64,000 nt of DNA from Corallococcus soli (GCF_014930455.1 NZ_JAAIYO010000014.1:1-64000); one strand, 5' to 3'; shown: positions 19,356 to 28,928, counted from the stretch's first letter. Numbers and translations are program-made. The notes: generated from the letters alone by a model not told the origin.

Positions 19356-20402
19356 CTAGCCCAGGTCGCCGCCCGCCTTCGCGAGGAACGTCATCGCGTG
19401 CGTCGCCGAGCGCCGGGCCCCCAGCGCCGCCAGCACCTCCGTGGCCTCCGCGAAGGCCAGCGCCTCCAGCGTCTCCCGCGCGGTGGGCGTCAGGGGCGGC
19501 AGGCCCTCCTCCACCATGGACAGCAGCTCCCCGGCCGGCATGCCCGCCGCCTGGGCGCGGGCCCCCACCTGCGCCCGCGCCTCCGGCGGCCACGCGCGCA
19601 GCGCCAGCGGACCGAACGGGCCCCCGCAGTCCACCTTGCGCACGCCCGCGGCCACGTAGCTGGACAGCCCGCGCGGCGCGCCCGCCGACAGGTCCCCCAC
19701 CGTCACCGCCACGCCCCGGGCGTGGGCCAGCTCCACCACCTGCCTCAGGAGCCCCACGTCCAGGTCGCCGTCGCCCAGCTGCGCCTCCGACACGCGCAAG
19801 AAGCGCAGCGGCACCTTCCACTGCGAGAGCCCCTCCAGCAGCGTGCCGCACGCGTCCAGCAGCCCGGCGCCCGCCGGGGCCTGGGGCGCGGACAGCTCCA
19901 GCGACAGCTCGCGCTCCATGAGCGGGCCCACCAGCGCGTTCACCGCCTCCACCGCTTCGTAGGTGGTGAGGCGCGACAGCTCCAGCGACACCAGCGCGAA
20001 GCCCGCGTCCACCACGCGGAAGAGCCCCTCCTGCATCGCGTCCAGGACGTCCGCGTCCGTGGACGTCACCCGCACGGGGCCGGCCTGGAGGAACAGGGGC
20101 CGGGTGTGCTCGGCCTCCACCGCGGCCGCGCGCACCGCCGTCACGAAGCGCTCCGGCGCCCCCCGGTCCGCCAGCGGGTGCGGACAGGCGAGCCCCAGCA
20201 CCGCGTCCTCCGCCCGCGCCGCGCGCAGCAGGCCCGGCAGCATCCCCTTGGACGGCACCGGGAGGCAGGGCAGCGCGGCCGGCGTGGACTCCAGCGCCCG
20301 CAGCAGCTCACGGGGATCCAACACGGGCACCCGGGAGCCCGGGCCCATCCGCGCCACCACGTTGCCCGGCCGCAGCGACAACACCTTGTCCAGCACGCTC
20401 AT
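19356..20402 (-). CDS. Class II aldolase-like TIM-barrel protein, probably non-catalytic
   Basis: 348 residues, not confidently recognised. Several blocks recall class II fructose/tagatose-bisphosphate aldolases. PSKGMLPGLLRAARAEDAVLGL resembles their strand 2 region. MQEGLFRVVDAGFALVSLELSRLTTYEAVEAV matches the region after the first metal ligands. YVAAGVRKVDCGGP resembles the phosphate-binding GVxKxNxxTD loop. The His-containing metal motif (HLDHG type) is replaced by LQAGP, so the usual zinc-dependent aldol chemistry is unlikely. It begins the rsmD-coaD run; the 46-base gap to the CDF transporter gene shows no terminator. A regulatory or binding role is a guess. Confidence 0.65.
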   Translation of the reverse strand: MSVLDKVLSLRPGNVVARMGPGSRVPVLDPRELLRALESTPAALPCLPVPSKGMLPGLLRAARAEDAVLGLACPHPLADRGAPERFVTAVRAAAVEAEHTRPLFLQAGPVRVTSTDADVLDAMQEGLFRVVDAGFALVSLELSRLTTYEAVEAVNALVGPLMERELSLELSAPQAPAGAGLLDACGTLLEGLSQWKVPLRFLRVSEAQLGDGDLDVGLLRQVVELAHARGVAVTVGDLSAGAPRGLSSYVAAGVRKVDCGGPFGPLALRAWPPEARAQVGARAQAAGMPAGELLSMVEEGLPPLTPTARETLEALAFAEATEVLAALGARRSATHAMTFLAKAGGDLG

Positions 20403-20448
20403 AGGAGCCGCCGAGGATCCCCGCCCTGCCCTGCTTTCGCAAGGGTGC

Positions 20449-21444
20449 TCAGTGCACCTCGCCCAGATGGGCGTAGGCCTCGCTCTCGATCTGGATGGTG
20501 GTGTGGTCGATGCCGAAGCGGTCGAACAGGTCGTGCTTCACCGCGGACAGGATGTCGTCGTTGTTGCAGACCATCGGGTCCGCCACCACCAGGTGCGCCG
20601 ACAGCGCGTACATCCCGCTGGAGATGGTCCACACGTGCAGGTCGTGCACCCCCTGCACCCCCTGCACCTTGCCCATGAGCTCGCGCACCTGCTCCAGGTC
20701 CACGTGCGCGGGCACCGCCTCCAGCAGCACGTCCACCGCGTCCTTCACCAGCCGGAGCGCGCCCACGACGATGATGATGGAGATGAGCACGGAGATGATG
20801 GGGTCGACGCCGTACCAGCCCGTCCACCACATGATGCCCGCGCCCACCAGCACGCCCACCGACGACAGCGTGTCGCCCAGGACGTGCAGGAACGCGCCGC
20901 GCACGTTCATGGAGTGCGTCTGGTGCAGGAAGCCCAGCGCCGCCAGGTTCGCCACCAGGCCCACGCCCGCGACGATGGCCATGGGCCCCAGCGCCACCGG
21001 GGCCGGCGTGCGCAGCCGCTCCCAGGCCTCCATCAGGATGAAGATGGTGATGACCAGCAGCAGCACCCCGTTGAGCAGCGCGCTCAATATCTCCATCCGG
21101 TAGTAGCCGTAGGTCTTCTTCAGGTCCGCGGGCCGCCCGGCGAACCACAGCGCCAGCAGGCTCAGCACCATCGCCGACACGTCCGTCAGCATGTGCCCGG
21201 CGTCGGAGAGCAGCGCGAGCGAGTTCGTCAGGAAGCCGCCCACCGCCTCCGCCACCATGATGGTCGCCGTCAGCGCCAGCGCGGCCAGCAGCCGGCGGCG
21301 GTCCTTGCGCCGCTCCTCCGCCAGCCCTCCCTTCCGGAGCCCGTGCGAATGGCCGTGACCATGCCCATGCCCGTGGTGGGAATGGTCGTGGTCGTGCGAG
21401 TGGTCGTGCCCAGGCCTGCTGTGTGTATGTGGGGGTGCGCTCAC
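20449..21444 (-). CDS. Cation diffusion facilitator (Zn/Co/Cd efflux) transporter
   Basis: About 331 residues from GTG 21444 (V-S-A-P-P-H-T-H). An ATG at 21537 would add 31 residues but would crowd the divergent gene. The N-terminal 35 residues are a histidine-rich metal-binding tail (HDHSHDHDHSHHGHGHGHGH). Six transmembrane helices follow. The zinc-site residues of the family are present: LLSDAGHMLTDVSAM in helix 2 and HVLGDTLSSVGVL in helix 5. The C-terminal cytoplasmic domain (ESEAYAHLGE, VHDLHVWTISSGMYALSAH) is the ferredoxin-like metal-sensing domain, giving an intact ZitB/CzcD-type exporter that exchanges divalent metal for protons. The gene is divergent from the sigma-54 activator; about 110 bases hold both promoters. 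Confidence 0.93.
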   Translation of the reverse strand: MSAPPHTHSRPGHDHSHDHDHSHHGHGHGHGHSHGLRKGGLAEERRKDRRRLLAALALTATIMVAEAVGGFLTNSLALLSDAGHMLTDVSAMVLSLLALWFAGRPADLKKTYGYYRMEILSALLNGVLLLVITIFILMEAWERLRTPAPVALGPMAIVAGVGLVANLAALGFLHQTHSMNVRGAFLHVLGDTLSSVGVLVGAGIMWWTGWYGVDPIISVLISIIIVVGALRLVKDAVDVLLEAVPAHVDLEQVRELMGKVQGVQGVHDLHVWTISSGMYALSAHLVVADPMVCNNDDILSAVKHDLFDRFGIDHTTIQIESEAYAHLGEVH

Positions 21445-21556
21445 AGGAGCCCAGGGTACGCGATCAGCGCCGTCATCGGACAGGTGCCGCTGGATTGATT
21501 TCAGACAACCCCGTAGATCCACTGTCCGAATCGGCAACAGGGTGAGGCCCGCGGGG

Positions 21557-23155
21557 ATGGACTTCGAGAAGCATCAGAATCTGCACACCATTGTCATGTT
21601 GAGGGATGTCATCCGCAAGTGGTGGCAGGTGGAGCTGTCGTTCGCGGATCGTAACGGCGTGGTGCACGACTGGCAGCGCGGGGATTTCATCCCGCCGCCG
21701 AACGACTTCTGCCGCCACTCGCTCGGTTCGAGGGAGGGGATGCGGCGGTGCGCCCAGTCCGTGCGGGTGCTGCACGAGAAGTTCAAGGCGGCGAAGAAGC
21801 AGCGCCACTCGCTGTCGCACGACTGCCACCTGCGCCTGTCCATCGTGGGCGCGCCGCTCTACATCCGCAACGAGTACGAGGGCTTCCTCTTCGTGGAGGG
21901 CTTCGCCCGGCAGCCGCTGACGCCCGGGGACGGGCAGGTGCTGCTGGACAAGATGCGCGACATCGCCCCGGCCGCGCTCGGGGAGCTTTCGGGCGCCTGG
22001 GAGCGCGTTCCCGTGCTGGATGGCTCGGAGCTGAGCAAGCTGTCGGACCTGCTGGAGTTCGCGGTGACGGAGATCGCGAACCAGGAGGTGGAGCTCACGC
22101 GCAAGGAGGAGACCATCCAGTCCATGGCCTCCGAGCTGTCCAACCGCTACCGCTTCGAGAAGATCATCGGCCGCTCCGGCGCGATGAACGAGGTGTTCCG
22201 CCTGATGGAGAAGGTGGCCAACTCCGACTCCACCGTCCTCATCAACGGCGAGTCCGGCACGGGCAAGGAGCTGGTGGCGCGCGCCATCCACCACAACGGC
22301 CCGCGCAAGGACAAGCCGTTCGTCGTACAGAACTGCTCCGCCTTCAACGACAACCTGCTGGAGAGCGCCCTCTTCGGCCACACGCGCGGCGCCTTCACCG
22401 GCGCGCTCAAGGACAAGAAGGGCCTCTTCGAGGTCGCGGACACGGGCACCTTCTTCCTGGACGAGGTGGGCGACATGTCCCCCGCCCTCCAGGTGAAGCT
22501 GCTGCGCGTGCTCCAGGAGGGCACCTTCCTGCCCGTGGGCGGCACGCATTCCCGCGAGGTGGACGTGCGCGTCATCGCCGCCACGCACAAGGACCTGGGC
22601 GAGCTCGTCAAGCGGGGCGAGTTCCGCGAGGACCTCTACTACCGCATCAACGTCATCCGCCTGCAGCTGCCGCCCCTGCGCGAGCGCAAGGACGACCTGC
22701 CCGTCCTCATCGACCACTTCCTGCGCAAGCACCACCGCGAGGGCCAGCGCGCGCGGGGGCTGGCCCCGGAGGCCCTGGGCATCCTGGGCGCGTACGCGTG
22801 GCCGGGGAACATCCGCGAGCTGGAGAATGAAATCGAGCGGCTGCTGGTGCTGGGCGGCGAGCTGGAGGTCATCCCCGCGGAGCTGCTCTCCAGCCGCATC
22901 CGCGACACCGTCGTCCCCGGCGGCGGGCCCTTCATCGCCCCGCGCGCGCACGGGAAGCTGCACGAGGCGGTGGAGTCCCTGGAGAAGGAGATGATCCACC
23001 AGGGGCTGGTGCGCACGCGCAACAACAAGAGCCGGCTGTCGCGCGAGCTGGGCATCAGCCGCTCCAACCTCATCCTGAAGATCACCCGCTACGGGCTGGA
23101 CAAGGGCCTGCCCGAGGGACTCACCGACGCGCCCGAAGAGGAGGTGGAGGCGTGA
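21557..23155 (+). CDS. Sigma-54-dependent transcriptional activator with PocR-type sensor domain
   Basis: About 532 residues from ATG 21557; a GTG at 21542 is an alternative. Residues 5-150 resemble a PocR ligand-binding domain, with cysteines spaced FCRHSLGSREGMRRC and a later HDCHLRLSIVGAPL. No receiver domain is present, so it probably senses a small ligand or redox/metal state rather than phosphorylation. The AAA+ domain (about 200-435) has Walker A GESGTGKE and an exact GAFTGA loop for contacting sigma-54. It also has Walker B (GTFFLDEVGDMS) and arginine-finger motifs. The C-terminal Fis-type helix-turn-helix is SRLSRELGISRSNLILKI. It could act on the sigma-54 promoters at 45338 or 51151 or elsewhere; that is unknown. 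Confidence 0.92.
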   Translation: MDFEKHQNLHTIVMLRDVIRKWWQVELSFADRNGVVHDWQRGDFIPPPNDFCRHSLGSREGMRRCAQSVRVLHEKFKAAKKQRHSLSHDCHLRLSIVGAPLYIRNEYEGFLFVEGFARQPLTPGDGQVLLDKMRDIAPAALGELSGAWERVPVLDGSELSKLSDLLEFAVTEIANQEVELTRKEETIQSMASELSNRYRFEKIIGRSGAMNEVFRLMEKVANSDSTVLINGESGTGKELVARAIHHNGPRKDKPFVVQNCSAFNDNLLESALFGHTRGAFTGALKDKKGLFEVADTGTFFLDEVGDMSPALQVKLLRVLQEGTFLPVGGTHSREVDVRVIAATHKDLGELVKRGEFREDLYYRINVIRLQLPPLRERKDDLPVLIDHFLRKHHREGQRARGLAPEALGILGAYAWPGNIRELENEIERLLVLGGELEVIPAELLSSRIRDTVVPGGGPFIAPRAHGKLHEAVESLEKEMIHQGLVRTRNNKSRLSRELGISRSNLILKITRYGLDKGLPEGLTDAPEEEVEA

Positions 23156-24075
23156 GCACCGGCCACAAGCAGGCGACCTCCTTCCGCCAGGACTCCCTGC
23201 GGGTGCCCGACGGCGCGGACCTCTACTTCCAGGTCCGGGGCGACGGCGCCCCGGGCATGGTGCTGTGCGACGGCCTGGGCTGCGACGGCTTCGCGTGGAA
23301 GTACCTGCTGCCCTACCTGGCCCGGCGCCACCGGGTGCTCCGCTGGCACTACCGGGGCCACGGCAGGAGCAGCGTGCCGGAGGACCGCACCCGCATCGGC
23401 ATGTCGTACACCTGCGACGACATGGCGCGGGTGATGGACGCCGCGGGCCTGGAAAAGGCCGTCCTCTTCGGCCACTCCATGGGCGTGCAGGTGGCGCTGG
23501 AGTTCCACCGCCGCTATGCCCGGCGCGTGCAGGGGCTGGTGCTGGTGTGCGGCAGCTACGGCATGCCGCTGGACACCTTCCACGACTCCACCCTGCTCAA
23601 GCGCCTCTTCCCCACCCTGCGCCGCGCGGTGGAGCGCTTCCCGCTGCACACCGCGCGCATCGTGCACGGGGCCCTCACCACGGAGCTGGTGGTGCAGCTG
23701 GCCATCCGCCTGGAGATGAACCCGGACCTCATCGCGCGCAACGACCTGGCCCCCTACTTCACCCACCTGGCCCGGATGGACCCCGTCGTCTTCGTGCGCA
23801 CCCTGGACTCGCTGGCGAACCACACCGCGTGGGATCACCTGGAGCACGTGGACGTGCCCACCCTGGTCGTCGCCGGGGAGAAGGACCGCTTCACCCCCGG
23901 CTGGCTGTCCCGGAAGATGGCCGAGCGCATCCCCGGCTCCGAACTGCTGGCCATCTCCGAGGGCACCCACACCGCCCCGTTGGAGGTCCCAGGGCTGGTG
24001 GAGCTGCGCGTGGAGCGCTTCCTGCGCGAACGGCTGTGCGTGGAAACCGGGGAATCCGGGCCAGAGGTGGGATAG
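23152..24075 (+). CDS. Alpha/beta hydrolase
   Basis: 307 residues. The GTG start overlaps the activator's stop by four bases (GTGA), so the two proteins are made together. The alpha/beta-hydrolase fold is clear. HYRGHGRSSVPED follows strand 3, and the nucleophile elbow is GHSMG with S109. A candidate acid lies in LVVAGEKDRFTPGW, and the catalytic histidine is in SEGTHTAPLE near the C terminus. No signal peptide is present, so it is cytoplasmic. The substrate is unknown. Because it is coupled to a ligand-sensing activator, it may make or destroy the ligand (inference). Confidence 0.9.
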   Translation: MSTGHKQATSFRQDSLRVPDGADLYFQVRGDGAPGMVLCDGLGCDGFAWKYLLPYLARRHRVLRWHYRGHGRSSVPEDRTRIGMSYTCDDMARVMDAAGLEKAVLFGHSMGVQVALEFHRRYARRVQGLVLVCGSYGMPLDTFHDSTLLKRLFPTLRRAVERFPLHTARIVHGALTTELVVQLAIRLEMNPDLIARNDLAPYFTHLARMDPVVFVRTLDSLANHTAWDHLEHVDVPTLVVAGEKDRFTPGWLSRKMAERIPGSELLAISEGTHTAPLEVPGLVELRVERFLRERLCVETGESGPEVG

Positions 24076-24126
24076 GGAACCGGCCGGGGTGGGCCCGTTT
24101 GTCTGGCCGCTGGACATCCACCTTCA

Positions 24127-24155
24127 TTGCAGGCGGCACGCCCCCGGCATATAAG
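24127..24155 (+). promoter_or_regulatory. Sigma-70-type promoter of typA
   Basis: TTGCAG (-35) and TATAAG (-10) are separated by exactly 17 bases. Transcription would start near 24162, leaving a leader of about 78 bases before the typA start. The leader contains a small GCCC/GGGC hairpin. Confidence 0.75.
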
Positions 24156-24239
24156 CCCCCGCCTTCCGGGTTCCGGTGGGATTGAGAAAGCCCGTTCTGG
24201 GCGTGTCTCTTCGCACCTCTTTTCTGTCAGTCGGTCCGC

Positions 24240-26087
24240 ATGATCTCTCGCGAAAACATCCGCAACGTCGCCATTGTCGCCCACGTCGACCACGGGAAGA
24301 CCACCCTCGTCGACCACCTGCTCCGGCAAGCAGGTACTTTCCGCTCCAACGAGCACGTCACGGATCGCGTGATGGACTCGAACGACCTCGAGCGGGAGAA
24401 GGGCATCACCATCCTCGCGAAGAACACTGCCGTCTCCTACAAGGGGATGCAGATCAACATCATCGACACCCCGGGCCACGCCGACTTCGGTGGTGAGGTG
24501 GAGCGCGGTCTGCGCCTGGTCGATGGCGTCATCCTGCTGGTGGACGCAGCCGAAGGTCCCCTGCCCCAGACGCGCTTCGTGCTCACCAAGGCGCTGGCCA
24601 TGGGCCTGAAGACGGTGCTGGTCATCAACAAGATCGACCGGCAGGACGCCCGCGCCAAGGAAGTGCTGGACCTCGTCTACTCGCTCTACATCGACCTGGG
24701 CGCGGACGATAAGCAGCTGGAGATGCCGGTCCTCTACACGGTCGCCCGCCAGGGTCAGGCCTCCACGTCGCTGGACGTGCCGGGCAAGACGCTGGAGCCC
24801 CTGTACGACGCGATCATCAAGCACATCCCGCCCCCGCCCGCGCCGCCGGTGGACCAGACCACGCTCCAGCTGCTGGTGGCGAACCTGGACTACGACGACT
24901 ACGTCGGCCGTCTGGCGGTGGGTCGCGTGCAGGCGGGCCGCATCACGGCCAACATGCCGGTCGGCGTCGTCCGCGAGGGCGGCAAGGTGCAGCCGGGCAA
25001 GATCGTGAAGCTGTACGGCTTCTCCGGCCTGAAGCGCGTGGAGATCGCCGACGCGGGCCCGGGCGAGATCGTGTCCATCGCGGGCATCGAGGAGATCTCC
25101 ATCGGCGACACCATCGCCGACGCGGAGAAGCCGGTGGCCCTGCCGCGCATCACCGTGGACGAGCCCACGATGATGATGATCTTCAAGGTCAACGACGGGC
25201 CGCTCGCGGGCAAGGAAGGCAAGTTCGTCACCTCCCGCAACCTGCGTGAGCGCCTGTACCGCGAGGCCTACCGCAACGTGGCCGTGCGCGTGGAGGACAC
25301 CGCGACGCCGGACGCGTTCCGCGTGGTGGGCCGTGGCGAACTCGCCCTGGCGGTCATCATCGAGAACATGCGCCGCGAAGGCTACGAGCTGACGGCCTCC
25401 AACCCGGAGCCCATCACCAAGACCGTGGACGGCGTGCTGCACGAGCCCATGGAGCTGGTCTTCTGCGACGTGCCGGAGACGAGCGTGGGCGTGGTGACGG
25501 AGCGCCTAGGGCCCCGCAAGGGCCGCATGACGGACATGCAGCAGCTGGGCTCGGGCCGCACCCGGCTCCAGTTCCGCATCCCCGCGCGCGGCCTCATCGG
25601 CTTCCGCTCGGAGTTCCTCACCATCACGCGCGGTGAGGGCATCATGAGCAGCCAGTTCGACGGCTTCGAGCCGTGGTTCGGCTACATCCCGAAGCGCGCC
25701 AACGGCGCCATCGTGTCCGACCGCCTGGGCGACACCGTGCCCTACGCCCTGTTCAGCATCCAGGAGCGTGGCCAGCTGTTCGTGAGCGAAGGCGTCACCG
25801 TGTACGAGGGGATGATCATCGGCGAGCACTCCCACCCGTCCGAGCTGAACGTCAACTGCTGCCGCGAGAAGAAGCTCACCAACATCCGCGCCGCCGGCCG
25901 CGACGAGAACGTCATCCTCGTCCCGCCGCGCGAGATGGGGCTGGAGAAGGCCCTGGAGTGGATCGCCGACGACGAGCTCGTCGAGGTGACGCCCAAGTCC
26001 GTGCGCATGCGCAAGAAGGCGCTGGCCAACGGCGACCGCTACCGCGCCGAGCGTGAGCGCAAGCGCGAAGAGCGCAACGACGCTTAA
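24240..26087 (+). CDS. typA: Ribosome-associated GTPase TypA/BipA
   Basis: 615 residues, family length. TypA (BipA) is a translational GTPase of the EF-G type that binds 70S ribosomes and supports assembly or stress adaptation. The G motifs are complete: AHVDHGKTT (G1), [12 protein letters not shown] (G2), [12 protein letters not shown] (G3), NKIDRQDA (G4). Domain II and III follow, then the BipA-specific C-terminal region ([47 protein letters not shown]). The C-terminal tail is basic ([16 protein letters not shown]). The gene is monocistronic, with a strong promoter upstream and a strong hairpin directly downstream. Confidence 0.98.
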   Translation: MISRENIRNVAIVAHVDHGKTTLVDHLLRQAGTFRSNEHVTDRVMDSNDLEREKGITILAKNTAVSYKGMQINIIDTPGHADFGGEVERGLRLVDGVILLVDAAEGPLPQTRFVLTKALAMGLKTVLVINKIDRQDARAKEVLDLVYSLYIDLGADDKQLEMPVLYTVARQGQASTSLDVPGKTLEPLYDAIIKHIPPPPAPPVDQTTLQLLVANLDYDDYVGRLAVGRVQAGRITANMPVGVVREGGKVQPGKIVKLYGFSGLKRVEIADAGPGEIVSIAGIEEISIGDTIADAEKPVALPRITVDEPTMMMIFKVNDGPLAGKEGKFVTSRNLRERLYREAYRNVAVRVEDTATPDAFRVVGRGELALAVIIENMRREGYELTASNPEPITKTVDGVLHEPMELVFCDVPETSVGVVTERLGPRKGRMTDMQQLGSGRTRLQFRIPARGLIGFRSEFLTITRGEGIMSSQFDGFEPWFGYIPKRANGAIVSDRLGDTVPYALFSIQERGQLFVSEGVTVYEGMIIGEHSHPSELNVNCCREKKLTNIRAAGRDENVILVPPREMGLEKALEWIADDELVEVTPKSVRMRKKALANGDRYRAERERKREERNDA

Positions 26088-26117
26088 GCACCGCGTTCGT
26101 CGCGCCTGAAGTCCTCG

Positions 26118-26147
26118 GAGGCCGTCACCCACCCGGGTGGCGGCCTC
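26118..26147. terminator. Strong hairpin between typA and the convergent gene
   Basis: A 13-bp stem with one T-G wobble and a four-base loop: GAGGCCG pairs with CGGCCTC, continuing inward through CACCC/GGGTG. It is followed by a short T-rich stretch (TGCTTCGTT), so it should terminate typA and may act in both directions. Confidence 0.75.
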
Positions 26148-26155
26148 TGCTTCGT

Positions 26156-27397
26156 TCAGGGCGCGTCCTGCTTGAACGACGCCCAGGACACCACCACGTC
26201 GCTGCCCCGCGCGTCGCGGCCGTGGAGGACGTCCAGCACCTGCTTGACGTCCGGCGTCGCTTCGTCCGGGCCCACCACCACCTCCGCCCGGAAGCCGCCG
26301 CGCCCCAGCAGCTCCTGCACGCCCAGGGCGCGGTCCCAGGGCATCCGGGTCGTCCGCCGCTGGTCGTCCCAGCCCACGAGGATGCGCTCCACCTCCGCCC
26401 AGGTGACGGCCTCCGCGCCCTCCGGGACGTGCACGGAGACCTCGCTGCGCCAGCCTCCGGTCTCCCGCTCCGGCTGCCAGCGGGACACCTTCAGCGCCAC
26501 GCGGGGCGGCGCTTCCGGGCGCTCCAGCGGGCGGACGCTCACGAAGGCGGTGATGGCGCGCGGCGCGCCGGACTCCATCCTCGCGTGCACCCGCACCGTG
26601 AAGCGCCGGGGGATGGCGCCGTCCGCGGGCTCCGCCGCGTAGGTGTGTTCGAGGATGGGGCCCTCCGTCTCCTCCGTGGTGCCATCCCCCAGGTCCCAGG
26701 TGTACGCCCGGACGGGCCCGGCCTCCTCCAGGCCCTGGACCTCGAAGGTGAAGGTCGCCGGGCCGTCCTGTCGCGCCCCCAGGCGCAGCGGCGCCTCCGA
26801 CCCCGCCGCGCAGTCCCGGACCTCCAGCAGCACGGTGCGCTCGGCCAGCACGCCGACGCGGCGGCCTCCCAGGTCGCGGCAGAGCTGGAAGCGCACCGGG
26901 TAGCGCCCCGGCACGGCGGGCGCGCGCCAGTCCAACCCCGAACCCGGCTGGAGCCCCGCGCGGCCCTCCGGCGTGGGCCACACCCAGCGCTCCACCAGGT
27001 CGGGCTCACGCGCGCCGCCCACCCTCGCGACGACGCCGACGGTGCCACCCGCGCAGGCCCAGGGGCGGTCGGTGTCCAGGTGCTCGATGAAGGCCGTGGA
27101 GGCCAGGGGCTCCCAGACCTCGCCCAGGGCGCTGGCGAGCCGGGCATCCTCCGGCGGCCCCCCGGCGTCGTCCGGGGGCGTCCTGGCCGCGGGGGCAGGG
27201 GCTTGCGGCCCGGGCACGGCCTGCGCCGGTGGGACGCGGGCGGCGGGCAGGCCCGGAGAGGCCGGTCCGGTTCCGGCCACCGGGATCGCCTCCAGCGCCG
27301 CGAGCAGCAGGCTCGCGGCGAAAGCGCCGCCAGCCGCGAGCACCATGCGGGTCCGCTGGCGCAGGCCCGACGACTTCGAGGAAGGAGGGGCCTCCAT
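26156..27397 (-). CDS. Membrane-anchored protein with PKD-like domain
   Basis: 413 residues. The N terminus has a short cytoplasmic stretch and one hydrophobic segment (MVLAAGGAFAASLLLAAL, about residues 18-37) that serves as signal or anchor. A Pro/Ala-rich linker follows to about residue 90. Residues 210-285 form a PKD-like beta-sandwich: TFEVQGLEEAGPVRAYTWDL, then GDGTTEETEGP and LEHTY are the classic DxGDGT...HTY pattern. The C-terminal 120 residues (VSRWQPERETGGWRSEVSVH and beyond) are not recognised. PKD domains usually mediate protein or polysaccharide contacts outside the cell. The upstream gene ends seven bases away on the same strand, so the two are probably an operon. Confidence 0.8.
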   Translation of the reverse strand: MEAPPSSKSSGLRQRTRMVLAAGGAFAASLLLAALEAIPVAGTGPASPGLPAARVPPAQAVPGPQAPAPAARTPPDDAGGPPEDARLASALGEVWEPLASTAFIEHLDTDRPWACAGGTVGVVARVGGAREPDLVERWVWPTPEGRAGLQPGSGLDWRAPAVPGRYPVRFQLCRDLGGRRVGVLAERTVLLEVRDCAAGSEAPLRLGARQDGPATFTFEVQGLEEAGPVRAYTWDLGDGTTEETEGPILEHTYAAEPADGAIPRRFTVRVHARMESGAPRAITAFVSVRPLERPEAPPRVALKVSRWQPERETGGWRSEVSVHVPEGAEAVTWAEVERILVGWDDQRRTTRMPWDRALGVQELLGRGGFRAEVVVGPDEATPDVKQVLDVLHGRDARGSDVVVSWASFKQDAP

Positions 27398-27403
27398 GGC
27401 GCG

Positions 27404-28207
27404 CTAGAAGCCGAAGCGGATCAACCGGGCGCGGTAGGGCGTGGCGTTGGGCCGGTACCACCGGTTGTCCCAGCCCTTGAACTCCACGTCGTCCAGCAGC
27501 CGCTCCGTCTGTCCCCGGAAGGTGACGGCGTTGATCAGCGGCGCGCCCGTGGAGCCCACGTTGCGCGACGCGAGCCGGTTGTCCGGATCCAACAGCTCCG
27601 AGGTCCCCTGCGAACAGCCGTCCACGTAGCAGCCGCCCCGGTCGCAGGTGGACACGGAGTTGTACGAGCCGTGCTTGTCCTGGGCGGCGTAGATGCGCGG
27701 CGCGCCCCGGGACTCCGCCACGTATTCGAGCTGCGCCCAGCCGTACCAGGCGGAGGACTCGCACACGGTCTCCAGGTGCGCGGAGAGGAAGGCCCAGTCC
27801 AGCAGCCAGCGGCCGTCGGAGTAGTGCACCTCCAGCACCTGGAACTCGGTGTCGCCGTCGTGCGCGTCCAGGAAGCCGCCCAGGACGCCGTGGTCCTCGT
27901 AGAAGGCGGCCAGGTAGAAGATGCGCAGCGTGCGCAGCGCGAAGGACTGCGACTTCACCGCGAAGTACGGCCGGCGCCCCGCGCCCCGCTCCCCCTGGGC
28001 AATCCAGAGCGCCGGCATGAAGGCGGACGCCACCTGGTATTCGCAGTCGTCGTTCAGCCCGTCGCCATCCGCGTCCGTCCCGGTGCCCCAGCAACTGTCT
28101 CCGTAGGGGATGGAGGCGAGGCCTTGCGCGAAGGCCGGCACGGACAGCAACGACACCGACAGCACCAGCGCGAGCGCGCCAGCACGGGAAGGGACGACAC
28201 CAGCCAT
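27404..28207 (-). CDS. Exported protein of unknown function
   Basis: About 267 residues from ATG 28207; an ATG at 28216 adds three. The signal peptide is MAGVVPSRAGALALVLSVSL followed by LSVPAFAQ. The mature protein starts with a calcium-type turn (GTDADGDGLNDDCEYQ, as in thrombospondin-3 or EF-hand-like repeats). It contains DKHGSY followed by a CDRGGCYVDGC cluster. The K-H-x-x-Y/C-D arrangement recalls the Vps62/DUF946 family, where a similar motif is conserved, but this is a weak resemblance. It ends in aromatic residues (ARLIRFGF), as outer-membrane or secreted beta proteins often do. It is probably co-transcribed with the PKD protein. Confidence 0.72.
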   Translation of the reverse strand: MAGVVPSRAGALALVLSVSLLSVPAFAQGLASIPYGDSCWGTGTDADGDGLNDDCEYQVASAFMPALWIAQGERGAGRRPYFAVKSQSFALRTLRIFYLAAFYEDHGVLGGFLDAHDGDTEFQVLEVHYSDGRWLLDWAFLSAHLETVCESSAWYGWAQLEYVAESRGAPRIYAAQDKHGSYNSVSTCDRGGCYVDGCSQGTSELLDPDNRLASRNVGSTGAPLINAVTFRGQTERLLDDVEFKGWDNRWYRPNATPYRARLIRFGF

Positions 28208-28328
28208 GGGGCACATCCGGGGCGGTCAGCGAGGGGACCGGTCCACGGTGCGCACCTTCGGGCAGGGACTGAAGCCGGCCTGGAGTCCGGGCCGGTGTCC
28301 GCCGTCAATCGCAGGGGGCCGCGGGCCC

Positions 28329-28928
28329 CTAGAACGTGTACTTCACCCGGGGGAACACCGCGAAGGTCATGATGTTGGGTCCGATGATGTAGCGCCCGAG
28401 CAGGTCCGCCCCCACGGTGAAGTGGTCCAGGGACGTCGCGTACTCCACGCCCACGCCCAGGCCCGCGTTGAGGGCGTTGATGGAGCGGCCCGGGTCACCC
28501 TTGTCCGGATCCACCGGCGTGGGATCCAACCGCGTGTAGCCCGCCGCCACCTTGGGCGTCAGGTAGAAGCGGTTGGCCAGCCTCACGTGGTAGGCGGCGG
28601 TGAGGTCGCCAAAGGCCACGGTGAAGTTGTCCGACAGCGCGCACACGTTGGACTGCGGCAGGTAGCCCGCGAAGCAGTTCTGCGCGGAGGCGCCCAGCGC
28701 GAAGTGCGCCCCCAGCGAAAGCCGCTCCGTCAGGTCATAGCCGATGCCCAATTGCAGGTACGACTGCGCGTTGGAGTAGTTGTTCTCACCGCCCACCGTG
28801 AAGAACACCCCGACGTCGGTCTCGGTGAAGAACCCCCGGCGCGGCTCGAACGGCACGCCCTCCGGCACGGTGGCACCCAGGGCCGGCGTCGCCAGCGCGA
28901 GCGCGGCGAACAGCAGCGACTTCCTCAC
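28329..28928 (-). CDS. Outer-membrane beta-barrel protein, candidate NfsH
   Basis: About 199 residues. The GTG at 28928 sits four bases after GGGAGG and yields a signal peptide (MRKSLLFAALALATPALG). The mature chain alternates polar and hydrophobic residues in short strands (GVFFTVGGENN, YLQLGIGYDL, LSLGAHFALGAS, FTVAFGDLTAAYHV, FTVGADLLGRYIIG) and ends in PRVKYTF, a terminal phenylalanine typical of barrels inserted by the Bam complex. It follows nfsG in the order seen for nfsH/gltH in Myxococcus, which supports the name. However, a strong terminator lies between, and a small barrel here could be unrelated. A GGGGCC/GGCCCC hairpin (28315-28329) follows the stop. Confidence 0.72.
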   Translation of the reverse strand: MRKSLLFAALALATPALGATVPEGVPFEPRRGFFTETDVGVFFTVGGENNYSNAQSYLQLGIGYDLTERLSLGAHFALGASAQNCFAGYLPQSNVCALSDNFTVAFGDLTAAYHVRLANRFYLTPKVAAGYTRLDPTPVDPDKGDPGRSINALNAGLGVGVEYATSLDHFTVGADLLGRYIIGPNIMTFAVFPRVKYTF

